64,000 nt of DNA, taken from contig NC_092408.1 of the NCBI RefSeq assembly GCF_009017415.1, forward strand, positions 372,001 through 436,000, written 5' to 3'. Below, in pieces: positions 48,904 through 60,050 of this stretch (positions are counted from its first letter, which is position 1; each line of letters opens with the position of its first letter). A program made the position numbers and the translations under genes. This DNA comes from Aspergillus flavus (taxonomy: Eukaryota; Ascomycota; Eurotiomycetes; Eurotiales; Aspergillaceae). The notes beneath the pieces are model-generated. The model saw only the letters and a program-made list of their open reading frames with translations, was not told the origin of the DNA and searched no databases.

Positions 48904-50548
48904 TTAATAATCTGGTCGTTCCATAAGAAACGCGTTGACAGATTGGAGTGTAGCGCGCGAAGGGTTCACGTCATGCTTGGATGACACGATCCAGGCAAGT
49001 CGCTGTCGGATGAATTGCTTGTCAATCTTGTTTTTCGCATGAGATCCAGCAAAGTTTCCTGTTGCATGATTAGCATGACCAGATTGTGATTGGACGTAGG
49101 GATACTTGCCCTCGTCATCGTAACATAGACACAATATGGCGAGCAAAGCGCCTGCGGAAAGATCTTTCCCGGACTCGCATGTTACAAGCATTGATTGTGA
49201 CGGGTTCGACTCCAGCTGCGAACTGGTAAAGGCCAGAACCTGATGTAGATGCTTCCGTAGGTCGCGACTCCCCAGTTTAGAGACTCCGCAACCAAGGTTT
49301 AGTCGCTTTGAATTCCCTTCCGAGGCCTCCGGGTTTCCATTGCAATCAATGACCAAATCATAAGTACCACCCCCGTTTAATTGAGGGTCAGTTGGGCTGA
49401 TGTACAAGTTTCGAGTTGGCGTTATCAAAGTAGCTTGCTGGCGGCCATCTTGCTTTCGGTGCTCTTCTACCAATTCCACAATGAGTTCCGGTAGATCTTC
49501 CTCTCCGGTTGCAGCAAGGGTAGACTTGTGTTCCCAGAAAACTGGTGGCGTTAGCCCATGAGCCCAACCCTCGCTATCATCGCCTGCTCCTTGGATGTAA
49601 CCACCCTCCGACATTTCCGCGCCATGGACACGCTTGGAAGCGGAGCAGAGAACAAAGAGATTATATGCATCTCCCTTTCGCAGATCAGTTGGATGAAAAT
49701 ATGAGCGATTCGCCCAGGCGACCCGAATGGGCTTTCCTAGCTTTTGCTTGAGATCATCTAAATCGAGCTTGAGATCCTAGAAGCCAGTCAACCTATATTC
49801 AAATAGGGCACGGTAACCATGTTCACGAAAATAGGAAAATTTACCTTGAGCGATTTAACAAAATCATCGATCCTGTGCTCAATCTGTGACTCTTCGGAGG
49901 CACCCAAAAAGTTCGGCGGAAATTGCACGGGATGGTATGCAGTGTCGGACGGAAATAGTGCTCGATTGATTACCGCACACCAGATCGGAACCGTCTTGGA
50001 TAAGGCATCAGGCATCACTGGCGGTTTGTGAGACAGGGTGACACGAGCAGCCAAATATCAACAAAGTGGTCGTCAGCACTTACATTTTCCCCGGCGTGTT
50101 GAGTCAACGATGATGCAGCTGCAGCCATCATTGGTGGTCAGCGGTAGTCCAAGGAAAAGCGGACCGAAGGGAGATTCTGAAGGAGCCGTGATACGCTCAC
50201 TTACCCTCCATGCTTCCGAGAAATGGGTAGAATCTGCAGGTTTAGTCTACGGAAGCTAAAGTCCCATTGGCCCGTATGACCATCCGTGCTCTTGAAGTAA
50301 GCGCTGCCAGCTTTGGCCTCCGGAGGGATATACCAACTACCACATCTCTCGTTGGCGACTAAGGGGAGATCGTAGTAGTCAGCCACTTCACGGACAAAAT
50401 TGGCGTCGGATTCAATCGATTGAAGTCGGTTTGTGATGGAGAGGGCTGATCGGCGCAAGGACGACAGCGTTTGGGAAATAGTTTGCTCTTTGGAGGGGAA
50501 ATGAAGAGACGATACGGACACCGGGAAGGGATCAGAATCACCACCCAT
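48904..50548 (-). CDS. rit1: Initiator tRNA 2'-O-ribosyl phosphate transferase (Rit1)
   Basis: Four exons (50548-50205, 50118-50084, 50017-49845, 49776-48904) give 474 residues. Rit1 adds a ribosyl phosphate to A64 of initiator methionine tRNA, which keeps it out of elongation. Conserved blocks are visible: VANERCGSWYIPP (about 68-80), STDGHTGQWDFSFRRLN, CIIVDSTRRGK (coded by the 35-nt second exon), MPDALSKTVPIWCAVINRAL, and in the last exon RVAWANRSYFHP, FVLCSASKRVHG and a VTCESGKDLSAGALLAI segment that resembles a phosphatase-type P-loop. All exon phases close. An in-frame GTG three codons upstream is not used. Length agrees with yeast Rit1 (about 513 residues). Confidence 0.94.
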
Positions 50549-51952
50549 TTTGGTCACGGGAGGGGAAGATTTTGGGCGAAATTACCAACAGATAGATTGC
50601 TTGAAATAGGAAATAGCTTACTATCGCTAGAACTATGTCCCCTCCATCAAGTTACTCAAGAAGGATCGTATGTGAAAAAAAGAGGGGCCCATAACGGTAC
50701 TGGTAAATTGGCCAATGATGAGTCGGCCTCAGACCCCATCGAGGACAATGTTATTGGGCGGTGGCGTTCAAAAGATCGATTCATCCACGCGCGGAGTGGA
50801 GAATGGAGGATTTGTACCTACAGCAGTTTCGTATGCTGATATCGGATTTCGGTGCCTGACTCTGTAGATTATGTCTCATTGACTCTTTGATGCCCTGCTG
50901 CGGCTACACATGTAATAGTATAACTCCCTGGTAAAATCTCGGTACAGTACAAGTCAGGATGATTCCAAAGATATTGGCATATTTAGAAATCATCAGCTGA
51001 TTTGTGGCTTGGTTCTCCTGACTAAATCACTACTAAACATGGCATCTAACAAACATGCTCGGACGTGGAACACTGTCCTCCGGACGTTTCGACTGGTTCA
51101 TGCCTGAATATGGCCTCTCGCATGAGCATCCCGGGTGACTCGACAATGGTCAGGATGCAGAATTGCTTTGACAACCTACTGCTAGTTACAGACTAGTTGA
51201 GGAGGATCGTTCCGAAGGTTGCCAGCCTTGTACAGCAATACTCCTCCGTAATGTATGCCTCCTTCAATGGATCTGCCCCACTAGTACGGATCGAGGAATA
51301 AAAGAGAAACAGAAGCTCACCGGCGTAGTAATGAAAATCCCCATCCCATTGGGCGTTTCTCGCAGAATGAGTCTTCCAGCCGATTCGCAACTGCGCAATC
51401 CAGTTTCTTTGCAATTCCATCAGGGTACAGTGCTATACTTGAATGGGCTAGTGGGAGGGGGCAGGCAGCGTTACCCGAAGAGGGAATGGCAGCGGGTGCT
51501 TGCTAACTTCAGTTTAGTGTGTTGGTGTAGACCCGATGGCCGCCGTATCTCGGCCGCCATTATAGGCCCATGCCCAGTCGCGAACGTCACGGTATGACCT
51601 CAGGCCCCCGCCATGCCGCCTTCCTTGGAGGGGTTATTTGCGCATTGTTTGGATATGCCCCCCTTTGAATCACCGGTGGGCTTCCATGTGTAGCGTCGTG
51701 GTCTTGGTATCCTGATATTGGACATTTTCCTCCTTTCACAATTTCTACTTAAGGCGTACAACTGTCCCTCCAACCAAAGTTTCTTTGTACCATTCACGCA
51801 ACAGCCCTTCCCCCGGTCATCACCCCCCAATCTCCTTTTCATTCTCTCTACTTACCCCCACTTTTGAAGTTCTAATATCTCTCTTCAAACCTCACATTAC
51901 ATCTACACTTTACTTCTATACATAGAATACAATACAATACACTACAGCCATC
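50549..51952. promoter_or_regulatory. Divergent intergenic region, rit1 / HAD hydrolase
   Basis: About 1.4 kb. The 150 bases before the HAD gene are C/T-rich and end in three AATAC units (51926-51940). Small frames at 51193-51600 on both strands do not resemble known proteins. No gene is called. Confidence 0.5.
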
Positions 51953-52792
51953 ATGCCTAAGGTCAGCCATTCAAGCCACTCTGATACCTATCACCACTAA
52001 TCATAGCCAACTAACCTCGCTACCACTCAGATTACCGAAATCTTCTTTGATTGTGACAACACCTTAGTCCTCTCTGAGGAGCTGGCCTTTGAGGCATGCG
52101 CCGACCTTACAAATGAGATCCTGGAGAGCCGCGGTATCCCTGATCGCTACACAGGGGAGCAGCTGATTCAAGACTTCGTCGGCCAGAACTTCCGTGGAAT
52201 GATGGTCTCCCTCCAAGCCAAGTACGGATTCGAGATGCCCCAAGAGGAACTTGAAGCGTTCGTTAAGAAGGAGGAGGACAAAGTCATCGCTAAGCTGGAA
52301 GCCAAAGCTCAGCCTTGTGTCGGTGCCAACGAGGAACTTGAGAAGCTGTACAAGGCCAAGAAGTACCACTTGGCAGTTGTCTCCTCGTCTGCCTTGCGCC
52401 GCGTCCAGGCCTCCATCAAGAAAGTCGGACAGGACAAATTTTTTGACGAGGATATGGTCTTCAGCGCTGCCACCTCTCTCCCGAAACCCACCTCTAAGCC
52501 CGATCCAGCTATCTATCTCCACGCCCTTGAAAAGTGCAATAAGAAGCCGGAAGAGACTGTTACTATCGAGGACAGCAAGTCTGGCGCTCTTAGTGCTATC
52601 CGCGCCGGCATTCACGTCATCGGTTACGTTGGCAGCTACCCTGGTGATGAGAAGAAGGTCGAAATGGCGAAGCTCCTCAAGGAGCTTGGCGCCGAAGTCA
52701 TCATGAAGGACTGGTCAGAGTTCCAGGACTGTCTCTCTCAAATCGAACGGCTTGAGCAGGCTAGTCAACCCACCCGCCATCGCCTCTCTTGA
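51953..52792 (+). CDS. HAD-superfamily hydrolase (phosphatase-like)
   Basis: Two exons (51953-51961 and 52031-52792) give 256 residues. Exon 1 contains only the three codons Met-Pro-Lys. Without it the active-site strand would lack a start, so this splice is well supported. HAD motif I is FFDCDNTLV (Asp10 nucleophile, Asp12 acid). Motif II is the Ser in AVVSSSALRR, motif III the Lys in SKPDPAIYLHAL, and motif IV the acid in TIEDSKSGALSAIRAG. The helical cap lies at about 20-95. This order fits subfamily IA phosphatases such as those acting on sugar phosphates. The substrate is not known. Third-position C/T preference suggests good expression. Confidence 0.92.
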
Positions 52793-54172
52793 ATGTCGAC
52801 ACGAAGTAATGACAGCAAGCGCATTTGGTCGCCATTGAACATGGGCAGCTATCTTCGATTACAATTAATTTCTCTTTCCGGCTATTATATTCAATTCACT
52901 CGATCGGCTTAACCGTTCGCAGGGCCTGTCCTTTGCAAGGGCTCGGCCATTTCCCTTCTTAACCCAGATTATTTCACACAATAGTCGGATCCATGCCTCT
53001 GACATTATTCAACTTTATCCATAGACAGGTTTCATGGACAGAGATACACAGTGAGGGAGTCCACAGACTGTGGGCATACAATAGATTACGTTCTCCACAA
53101 TTCTTATGAAAGCCCCAGTTAATTTTCTAGTAGACGGGATAATACAGTAGCGGCAGCCCACCATACAAACCAGCACGACCGCAGCGCTAAATGCACCTAA
53201 TCAAAAAGCCCGGGGCTATCATGGCCCACATCTTTCACATGCTCTATATCGCATAAGATTACTGGTCTAAGCTAGACTATAACCGGTTATAAGCAGCCTT
53301 AATCCCCGATTCACCGTTCACAGGCATGCTACTCTGCTGCCTGACCCACCAGGCCCCTCGCAACTGCCTCATCTACCAGGCACCTTCCTGTAATTAAAGT
53401 AAACGGGTAATTTAGGTGTCCGACAATACCAGTAACTGGGGGGGCTCGATGGTCGAGGCTGGTTTCTGAGCCACCCTTCCCAAGTCCCAGGTTCGATCAG
53501 GGGTTCGAAACCGCCTTTTTGCTCCCCTCCCTCCCTATCCAGGTGACTTTTGGTCATTTTGACTTTTGACCTTCTTGTTTCCAGTCGGTTTCCCTCTTTG
53601 TTGATCTCTATTCTATCTTTCCTTCTCCAGAGTACAATGAAGATCGAAGGATACCAGGCGCAGCCTGAGGCGCCAAATTGGTCTTTCCTTTCTGCTACCG
53701 GCACATACTGGAACCTGTTTCTTCCCTTTAGTTATCCCTCTGCCTTTTCATGATACATTCCTCCATAGCCAACATGGGTAGCCATTTTGGATCAACAAGC
53801 GAAGATTGAAACCACAACACAACCCAACTCAGCAATTATACAAGAGCAACGATCTAATAAACAAGTTTCTAAACAGGTACACTCCAAGAAACTCTAAATT
53901 TGGAACCATTTCCCCACACCCAGATAAGATTAGGGCTAACCCTTTGGCGGATAAGACAATCTAACCCCTCTTTCTGCGGCTCGTCCGACAACATCGTCTC
54001 CGAGCTAGCATTAACTGGTGCCATTTACCCCAGGGAACTTCATATATAGTACTTTCATTATACTTGGTTTATAGGTGGGGTTTTATTAGATTAATTTGGG
54101 ATTATAAGATTGTTGACGTTTAGATTTTGAGTAGGATTGAGTTAATTGAACGGATTGTTAGAGCTTGGTACG
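52793..54172. other. Intergenic region between the HAD hydrolase and the first Nudix gene
   Basis: About 1.4 kb between two plus-strand genes. It contains a polymerase III-like motif cluster at 53438-53527, discussed in the findings. From 53800 on the sequence is AT-rich. No protein-coding gene is supported. Confidence 0.5.
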
Positions 54173-55154
54173 ATGTCTGATCCTAAGGCTTTGCGGTCGG
54201 AGATTATTGCTAGGGGTCCTTTGGTATGTATTCTCTTTTCTTTTCCTAGAGTCTAGCTTGATTGTTATACAAAGCTTAGGGCTAGTGATTACTAACTCAT
54301 ACTGATGTTGATGTTCATTTCTACAGGACCCTAAGGAGGCTAGATGGACGAGATTAGTCAAGACTACATACCGGGATCCTACCGGTGTAGAAAGGACGTG
54401 GGAGTCAGCGGAGCGGCAGGTGAGATTATTCCAGTTCTTGTGTCCCCATCGGTTACTATTGTGACCAGGCTCCAAATGCAGTTCTCAATGCGCGACAAGG
54501 CTAAGCCCTCTTGTTTACACGAAGGCTTGGGTGTGGAGGACCTCTAGTTGGAATATCTAGCTGACTCGCTTCTGTACTTTTAGACCCGCCCGGCGAACTG
54601 CGCAATTGACGGCGTGGGGATCGTGACCATTCTCAACAAGTCGACGGGTCCAGAACTCCTTCTCCAGAAACAGTATCGTCCTCCCATTGACAAGGTCGTC
54701 ATTGAGGTTCCGGCTGGTCTCATAGATGCTGGCGAGACAGTGGAAGAATGTGCCGTGCGTGAGCTTAAGGAGGAAACGGGCTATGTGGGAGTGGCGGAGC
54801 AAACGAGTACCGTGATGTATAATGGTATGGTGGCACTTCGTATTTGACTGCACATGGGGTGTCTAGTCACATTCCAGGAGATTCGAGTGGAGAATGCTGA
54901 CAGACATGATCGCAGATCCCGGATTTTGCAACACTAATCTCAATATGGTTCATGTCCGAGTAGACATGTCCTTGCCGGAGAACCAGAACCCGCAGCCACA
55001 GCTCGAAGAAAACGAATTCATCGAATCGTTCACTGTGCCGCTGGCCTCGCTTTTCGAAGAAATGAAAAAGCTCGAGGCCGAAGGATATGCTATTGATGCC
55101 CGCGTGGGAACAATAGCAGAGGGTATCGAACTTGCGCAAAAGTGGAAGCTATAG
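54173..55154 (+). CDS. ysa1: ADP-ribose / ADP-sugar pyrophosphatase (Ysa1-like Nudix hydrolase)
   Basis: Four exons (54173-54223, 54327-54419, 54584-54824, 54916-55154) give 207 residues. Ysa1-type enzymes cleave ADP-ribose to AMP and ribose-5-phosphate, removing a reactive sugar nucleotide. The Nudix box is complete at residues 93-115 (Gly93, Glu99, Arg107-Glu108, Glu111-Glu112, Gly114). [10 protein letters not shown] and VVIEVPAGL before it are the sheet that binds ADP-ribose. [10 protein letters not shown] in exon 2 matches the N-terminal arm that helps dimerisation. Introns are 103, 164 and 91 nt. Length is close to yeast Ysa1 (231). It stands tail to tail with a second Nudix gene 150 bases away. 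Confidence 0.94.
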
Positions 55155-55304
55155 ATTTGAACAGCTGAGAGTACGAACTTTCAATTCTCGTTTATAGATG
55201 AGCTTTAGTGTTGTTAGACACGTCAATGTGATGCATACTGGTATCCATTCAACACTCTGTTAAAGGCCCAACGGCGATTCGATGATGCGGTCGCCAGGTC
55301 TAGT

Positions 55305-56225
55305 TCATATTTTCCCCTCATCTTTGAGTCCTTTATACAACGCCCATGATGCGAGTGTCTTTCCGTCTCGTAACCCCTCTTTCCACAATTCCTTTAAAGG
55401 TATTAATTTTAGAGTGATCTTCTCTCCATGCTCACGTAACCCGGTCAATCGTCCCTGTAGGCTTTCAATATCCTTACGCGGCATTCGCTTCTGACACAAG
55501 AATAAAGGAATAAACTCATCGCTTCCGCCAGCCGATGGATATACAGCCTTTTGCAATGTCTCTACGTCCTCGGGGCTTGCAGCTGATTGCAATGCAAGCG
55601 AGGTCATATCGATCAGTTCATCCTGAGGAATCGTCAAGCCGGTCTCTTCTTGTATCTCCTTCGCTGCGGCTCCAGCAAAAGAGCCGGCATCGTCAAGCAT
55701 TCCGGCGGGGATTTCGGCGAAAGTAAGGGAGCCGGCAGGAATGCGGGGTTGAATGGTCAAGATCGCCCTCTTTTCGTCTTCCACTGAAGGGTGCACGTCA
55801 TCAGGTTGGAGCAGAAGCTATTAAAATACAGACCGAAGTGAACGTTAAACAGTGATACGGACAAGCGAACGAGGAGAGAAATGGTTCGGACGGCTTACCA
55901 GCATTCCTACACTGCCTCCACGAAGAAAAACGCTTCCAGGAAGTGACTCGCCATTTCCGTTTGATACATCAGCTTTGAATTTCACGAACCCTAATCTCCC
56001 TCCCTTGAAAAAATCGACGGCCTGGATATCAATCTTGCGTAGGACATAAGGGTCTTTGTGGAAGTCGTGTGAGGGGTCTTGTTGCCGCTTTAACGATTGT
56101 TGCAGGGTAGACAGCCAGATCTGGAAAGCAGGGAATCGCAATAGATCATCCTTGTTGAGATCAGGCGTGCAATCTACAGACAGGGATTGCTGACCATGGT
56201 CACACGGAATTGTAAAAGTGGACAT
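55305..56225 (-). CDS. Nudix hydrolase with atypical Nudix box (ADP-sugar diphosphatase-like)
   Basis: Two exons (56225-55899 and 55817-55305) give 279 residues from the ATG at 56225. The family resembles plant and fungal ADP-sugar or nucleoside-diphosphate-sugar hydrolases. The N-terminal arm contains FPAFQIWLSTLQQSLKR and VDFFKGGRLGFVKF; then GSVFLRGGSVGMLLLLQP leads to the Nudix box at about residues 148-170. There the first glutamate of the consensus is replaced by Gly154 and the arginine by Lys162, while the metal-binding pair Glu166-Glu167 is kept. FIPLFLCQKRM and KLIPLKELW follow. An in-frame ATG at 56297 would add 24 residues that are rich in Arg and lack acids, like a mitochondrial presequence. 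The 81-nt intron is standard. Family is clear; substrate is not. Confidence 0.88.
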
Positions 56226-57952
56226 TGGAATTCTGGTTATGTTGGTTGGTACCGATATAAGGGTTGGCCGCACGGACAGCCACCGGGCGAATCTCATGGA
56301 TTGGTCCACTTGCAAGAAGGGAACGTTTAACGGGTCAAGGCGGGATCAGGCTCCAAAAAGAAAAAATGAATCTAGAATTTCGTCAAGAAGGAGAGACTCG
56401 GAGATAGCAATATCCACCACGGAGGTGACCTACCAACATGGTAGTACTACCAGCACGCCGGATGAAGTGGAAGTGGAGATAACTTAAGTGGAGCTCGGGA
56501 GCTCTGATGACGTTGTGGATGAACTTCTGAAGCAAAGCAAACAAACCAACCGCGCCGCTTTGTACCCCCATCCCCAGAGTAGGGGGATGCACGTGAAATG
56601 ACAGTTAAAAGCGGCATGGTCAGGCCATCGTTATGTTTCATTTAGTATCCAGTCATTCTGTCATCAGTTACTACATTCAACGGAGGACAAACAATCTGAA
56701 TTTAACTAATCGTTCCCCACTCTTGAAGTCGCTGATCGGTCGACTCGGGACTCGTGCCAATCTGGGTCTAGTCCTACCTACCCTTTTCTTATCATCATGA
56801 CTTCCTCATTCTCATTGCTCATGCAACTCTGGTCGGCTGGCCCTGCAGCAGTGGATCGCTCGGTTCGCTGACGGCCCTTTGGGTCTTTGTCTGAGTTGTA
56901 TTTCTCGTCTTCCCGTTCCCCCTCTTTTGATTTTCTTATTTCTCATTCTTTCTGCGATCATCCGGAAACATCAGACGGGGCCGTATATACTATAATCCTG
57001 ATCCATTATATTTAGTGGATCATTTATGCGAAGTGTAACCTTGATATCCGCCTGAGCTGTTGCTTGCTTTCTCGGGGTTCAACCCGGGAGAGCCCCAGCT
57101 TGTCTATTGAAATTTGATTTTAATTGATTTATTTTCTTTTTCTTTTTTTTTCCCTTTTTTATTTTCTTTTCCCCCTTCTCCAACCCAACACCAACACCCC
57201 TGCAACTAGACTCAGTTTAAGATCTCACTAATTGGATAGAACCGGACAGACCTTCCACGGTGGGCTTCTAGGCGCCGAGGCTAACGACCCTTGCCCATTC
57301 CTGGTGGTTTCTTTTACTTTCTCACCCCTTAGGCGCAGTCTAGTGCAAGGCGCTGATGTTATTCCCCCCGAATCGCCTGGGCTAAGGTCTAGAGCTGGCA
57401 ACGTCGTCCAAACGTCAGGCTGTCAGCTTCCTCTCACGGCTGCGTTCCGTTTGGCTCTCCATAGTGGACTTGATCTGAAAGACTAAGGAGAGAAAAACAG
57501 GGAGAAGGAAAAATCAAAAAAGATAGACAAAAGTCAAAGGAAGGCGCCTAATCGACATCCTTTAAGATCCCCAGAGCGACAGGATACTTTGTTGGTAGCT
57601 TCCCGTTGCCGCTCAATTTCAGCTTTCGTGGCTATTCCTGTCCTCGGAGTCGCTATCTCACTGGAAGAGTGTGGAACCAAACAAAATCATGTCTCCGAGG
57701 TCTCTGTGTCGCCAGCAGTTGTCGTATAACTACTAGAACCAGATTTTGGGGACGGCTGCCTACCAATAATTCACCCTGCATTTCCTTTGCGACCTCGAAT
57801 TCACAAGTCACCTTGTGCTTATATATTTCGGTTGACCCGTCGCCTGCTCGCTATCGGCTGGATGTAACTATGACACGGTTATAAGCAGAGTATATCCCAA
57901 ATACTTGCTTCGTCTACCCACCAATAAGTTTGGGACCAACTGGCAATAAACG
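56226..57952. promoter_or_regulatory. Divergent intergenic region, second Nudix gene / RING gene
   Basis: About 1.7 kb. The part from 56800 to 57240 is C/T-rich with long T tracts near 57117-57170 and looks like the promoter and leader of the RING gene. Several small ATGs in 57240-57900 would be upstream frames if transcribed. No other gene is supported. Confidence 0.5.
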
Positions 57953-60050
57953 ATGTTTGCTTGGTCCCCTTCACCTACCAGTACCAGTTGCACTCACAAG
58001 CATGCTATCGGCTGTCTTCATCTGAGCTCAGTTTGTTGCTTGTGTGTGTTGTATTGTTCGGATCTACCGGGAAGAAATCGATCAGCCGCAGAGGAGCACA
58101 ATATACAAAATAGTACAGACACAACCCGTCGCAGATACTGCTGGAGGTGTGAGGGTCCGTATTTCCATTGTTACAGTCCCTATGCTTGCACAGTGTTCCT
58201 GCCGCATTGATTGTCTACGCAATTTTACTTATCGAATGTTCTTTCATGTTTATTTAGTGCATTTTTGTCTTGAACCTTCACTGTCTAGATCGCTCACAGG
58301 TCCGAGTCTTGTGATTTAGAATACTGGGGTGCTTGTAATCCCCATCTGCCGCTACTCTCCTTTGCGAATATCCCATCTTCATCCGAAATATCTCCTAGCG
58401 ATTTCATCGTGCCACAGTCGAACAACATCTCTGACAATTCTCGAACCCCCTTTCAAACAGCACTTCCACGTCGTCCGCTGTCTCAGTCTGGTAGTATCGA
58501 AACTCTCCGAGAAGAGCTTCAGGCCATCCGTCACGGGACTTTAACAATCCTCAATAACCTGCAATTGCTGACAGAGTCTTTCCTGATGGCGCAACCTGTC
58601 GTATCGAATTCCTGGGACTCAAGCAATGTACCTGAGCTCCCCAGGATTAACCCAAACTTATCATCTTCGGTCATGAACAGTCCTGGGGGTATGGGTGCTT
58701 CTGAGTCACTGAACATGCAGAACTCTACAAACCAAAGTATCCTGAGCGCGCAGGCTGTCAATTCTAGTCCTTATATTCCCCATGGACTTCCTAACGCAGC
58801 CAGTGGTCTCTGTAAGCAATGTTCTTTGTCCAATTTTCATAGTCGCTAATCAATGATCAGATCTCCCAGGTCCAAACATCTTTGGAACACCTACAACAAA
58901 TAGCGGCTTCTCTTTCCCTCGGGTTCCTGACCAATTTGCTACGCTTCCTCCACAATATTTGCACGGCCATGACTCATTTCCTAATATGCAGAGCCAATTT
59001 GGCGGATCAGTTAGCCTGGACAGCAATGAACAGAGTCAGTACGGGAATAATGGGCCTCAGGGGCCTGAGCTTTCTCAAGCGGGCTTTCAAAGGCCATCTG
59101 CGACGACTGGACAGACCACTTCATTCGTACAGCCAAATACTTACTATCAAGACGTCTTTCCTTACCCCGCTCAGGCCTTGCAGCAGCTTATACCATATCA
59201 AAACATGGCACAAATTCCGCATACTGCTAGTACCCAGTCGGCATCACTAGGGGCAATGAGCCGGGATGCCCCTGTCGCTCCTTCGCTTAATCGACAAACA
59301 TCGTTTCGATCTCGCCCATATGGCCAATTTCCTCAAGCAGGAGTCTCTCCAACATCTACATCGATTCATCATAGGCGGCAGCATCGCACTCATAGTATCG
59401 CTTCGAGTTCCCCATCTGTCCAGCAGCAACACAGCAGGTCGAATTCTCAAAATTTACATTGGCGAACTCGGTCTATAAGGGAGCCGAATACCTCGAATGG
59501 TCATTCGCCACATGCCCACAGGAGTCATACTACGATGGCTGGAACATCGCATGTTTTACCCAATACGGGAAGCGAGACTCAGTTACCCCCACCACTTACT
59601 CAGCAGGAACAAGTAGAACTCGCTCGGAGACTCCAAATGAGAGAGCTACTGCGTTCCGCACGATCAAATGAAACCCATGCTTTGCAGCTATACGAGGAAA
59701 ACTACCTTCGCCGCCATCGTCGTCAACAGGAGGAAGCAGCGTCGCATGCCAAGGGGCTGGACGATCAGAAGGATGGGCGTCCGGAACCCAAGGATGACGA
59801 GGAACTGACTGTTAACCTTGAGTGTAAAATCTGCATGAGCCAACTTGTTGATACTGTTCTCATTCCTTGTGGACATGCGATCCTCTGTCGCTGGTGTGCT
59901 GAGCAGCATGCGCGGCCGGATCGGTCTCGACCAAAGGCAGCGGTGCTATGCCCGCTTTGCCGCACTCCTGTGAAGCAGAAGGTACATTTTCTGCACCGTT
60001 TCTAGGAATTTTATGCTAACTATAGGCAGCTCCGCATCTATCTCTCCTAA
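57953..60050 (+). CDS. C3HC4 RING-finger protein, probable E3 ubiquitin ligase
   Basis: Proposed exons: 57953-58192 (uncertain), 58289-58811, 58861-59981 and 60030-60050, giving about 634 residues. The C-terminal RING begins CKICMSQLVDTVLIPCGH and continues RWCAEQH and CPLCRTPVKQK, a C3HC4 finger like those of MULAN/IAP-type ligases. The end of the gene is decided by a 48-nt intron (GTACAT donor, GCTAAC branch, GGCAG acceptor); splicing it gives the tail LRIYLS, typical of such RINGs, whereas reading through gives VHFLHRF and an earlier stop. The middle is Gln/Ser/Pro-rich and disordered. A helix near LSQSGSIETLREELQAIRHG may be a coiled coil. The first exon has a Cys-rich RRYCWRCEGPYFHC segment; its start and its weak donor (GTGTTC) are guesses. 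The last three exons are firm. Confidence 0.78.

Noticed and set aside
53438..53527. Functional tRNA gene
   Set aside because: A- and B-box-like words and a T run exist, but the T-arm is not next to the acceptor 3' strand, the T-stem has mismatches, and no clear anticodon arm forms. Kept only as a low-confidence finding.
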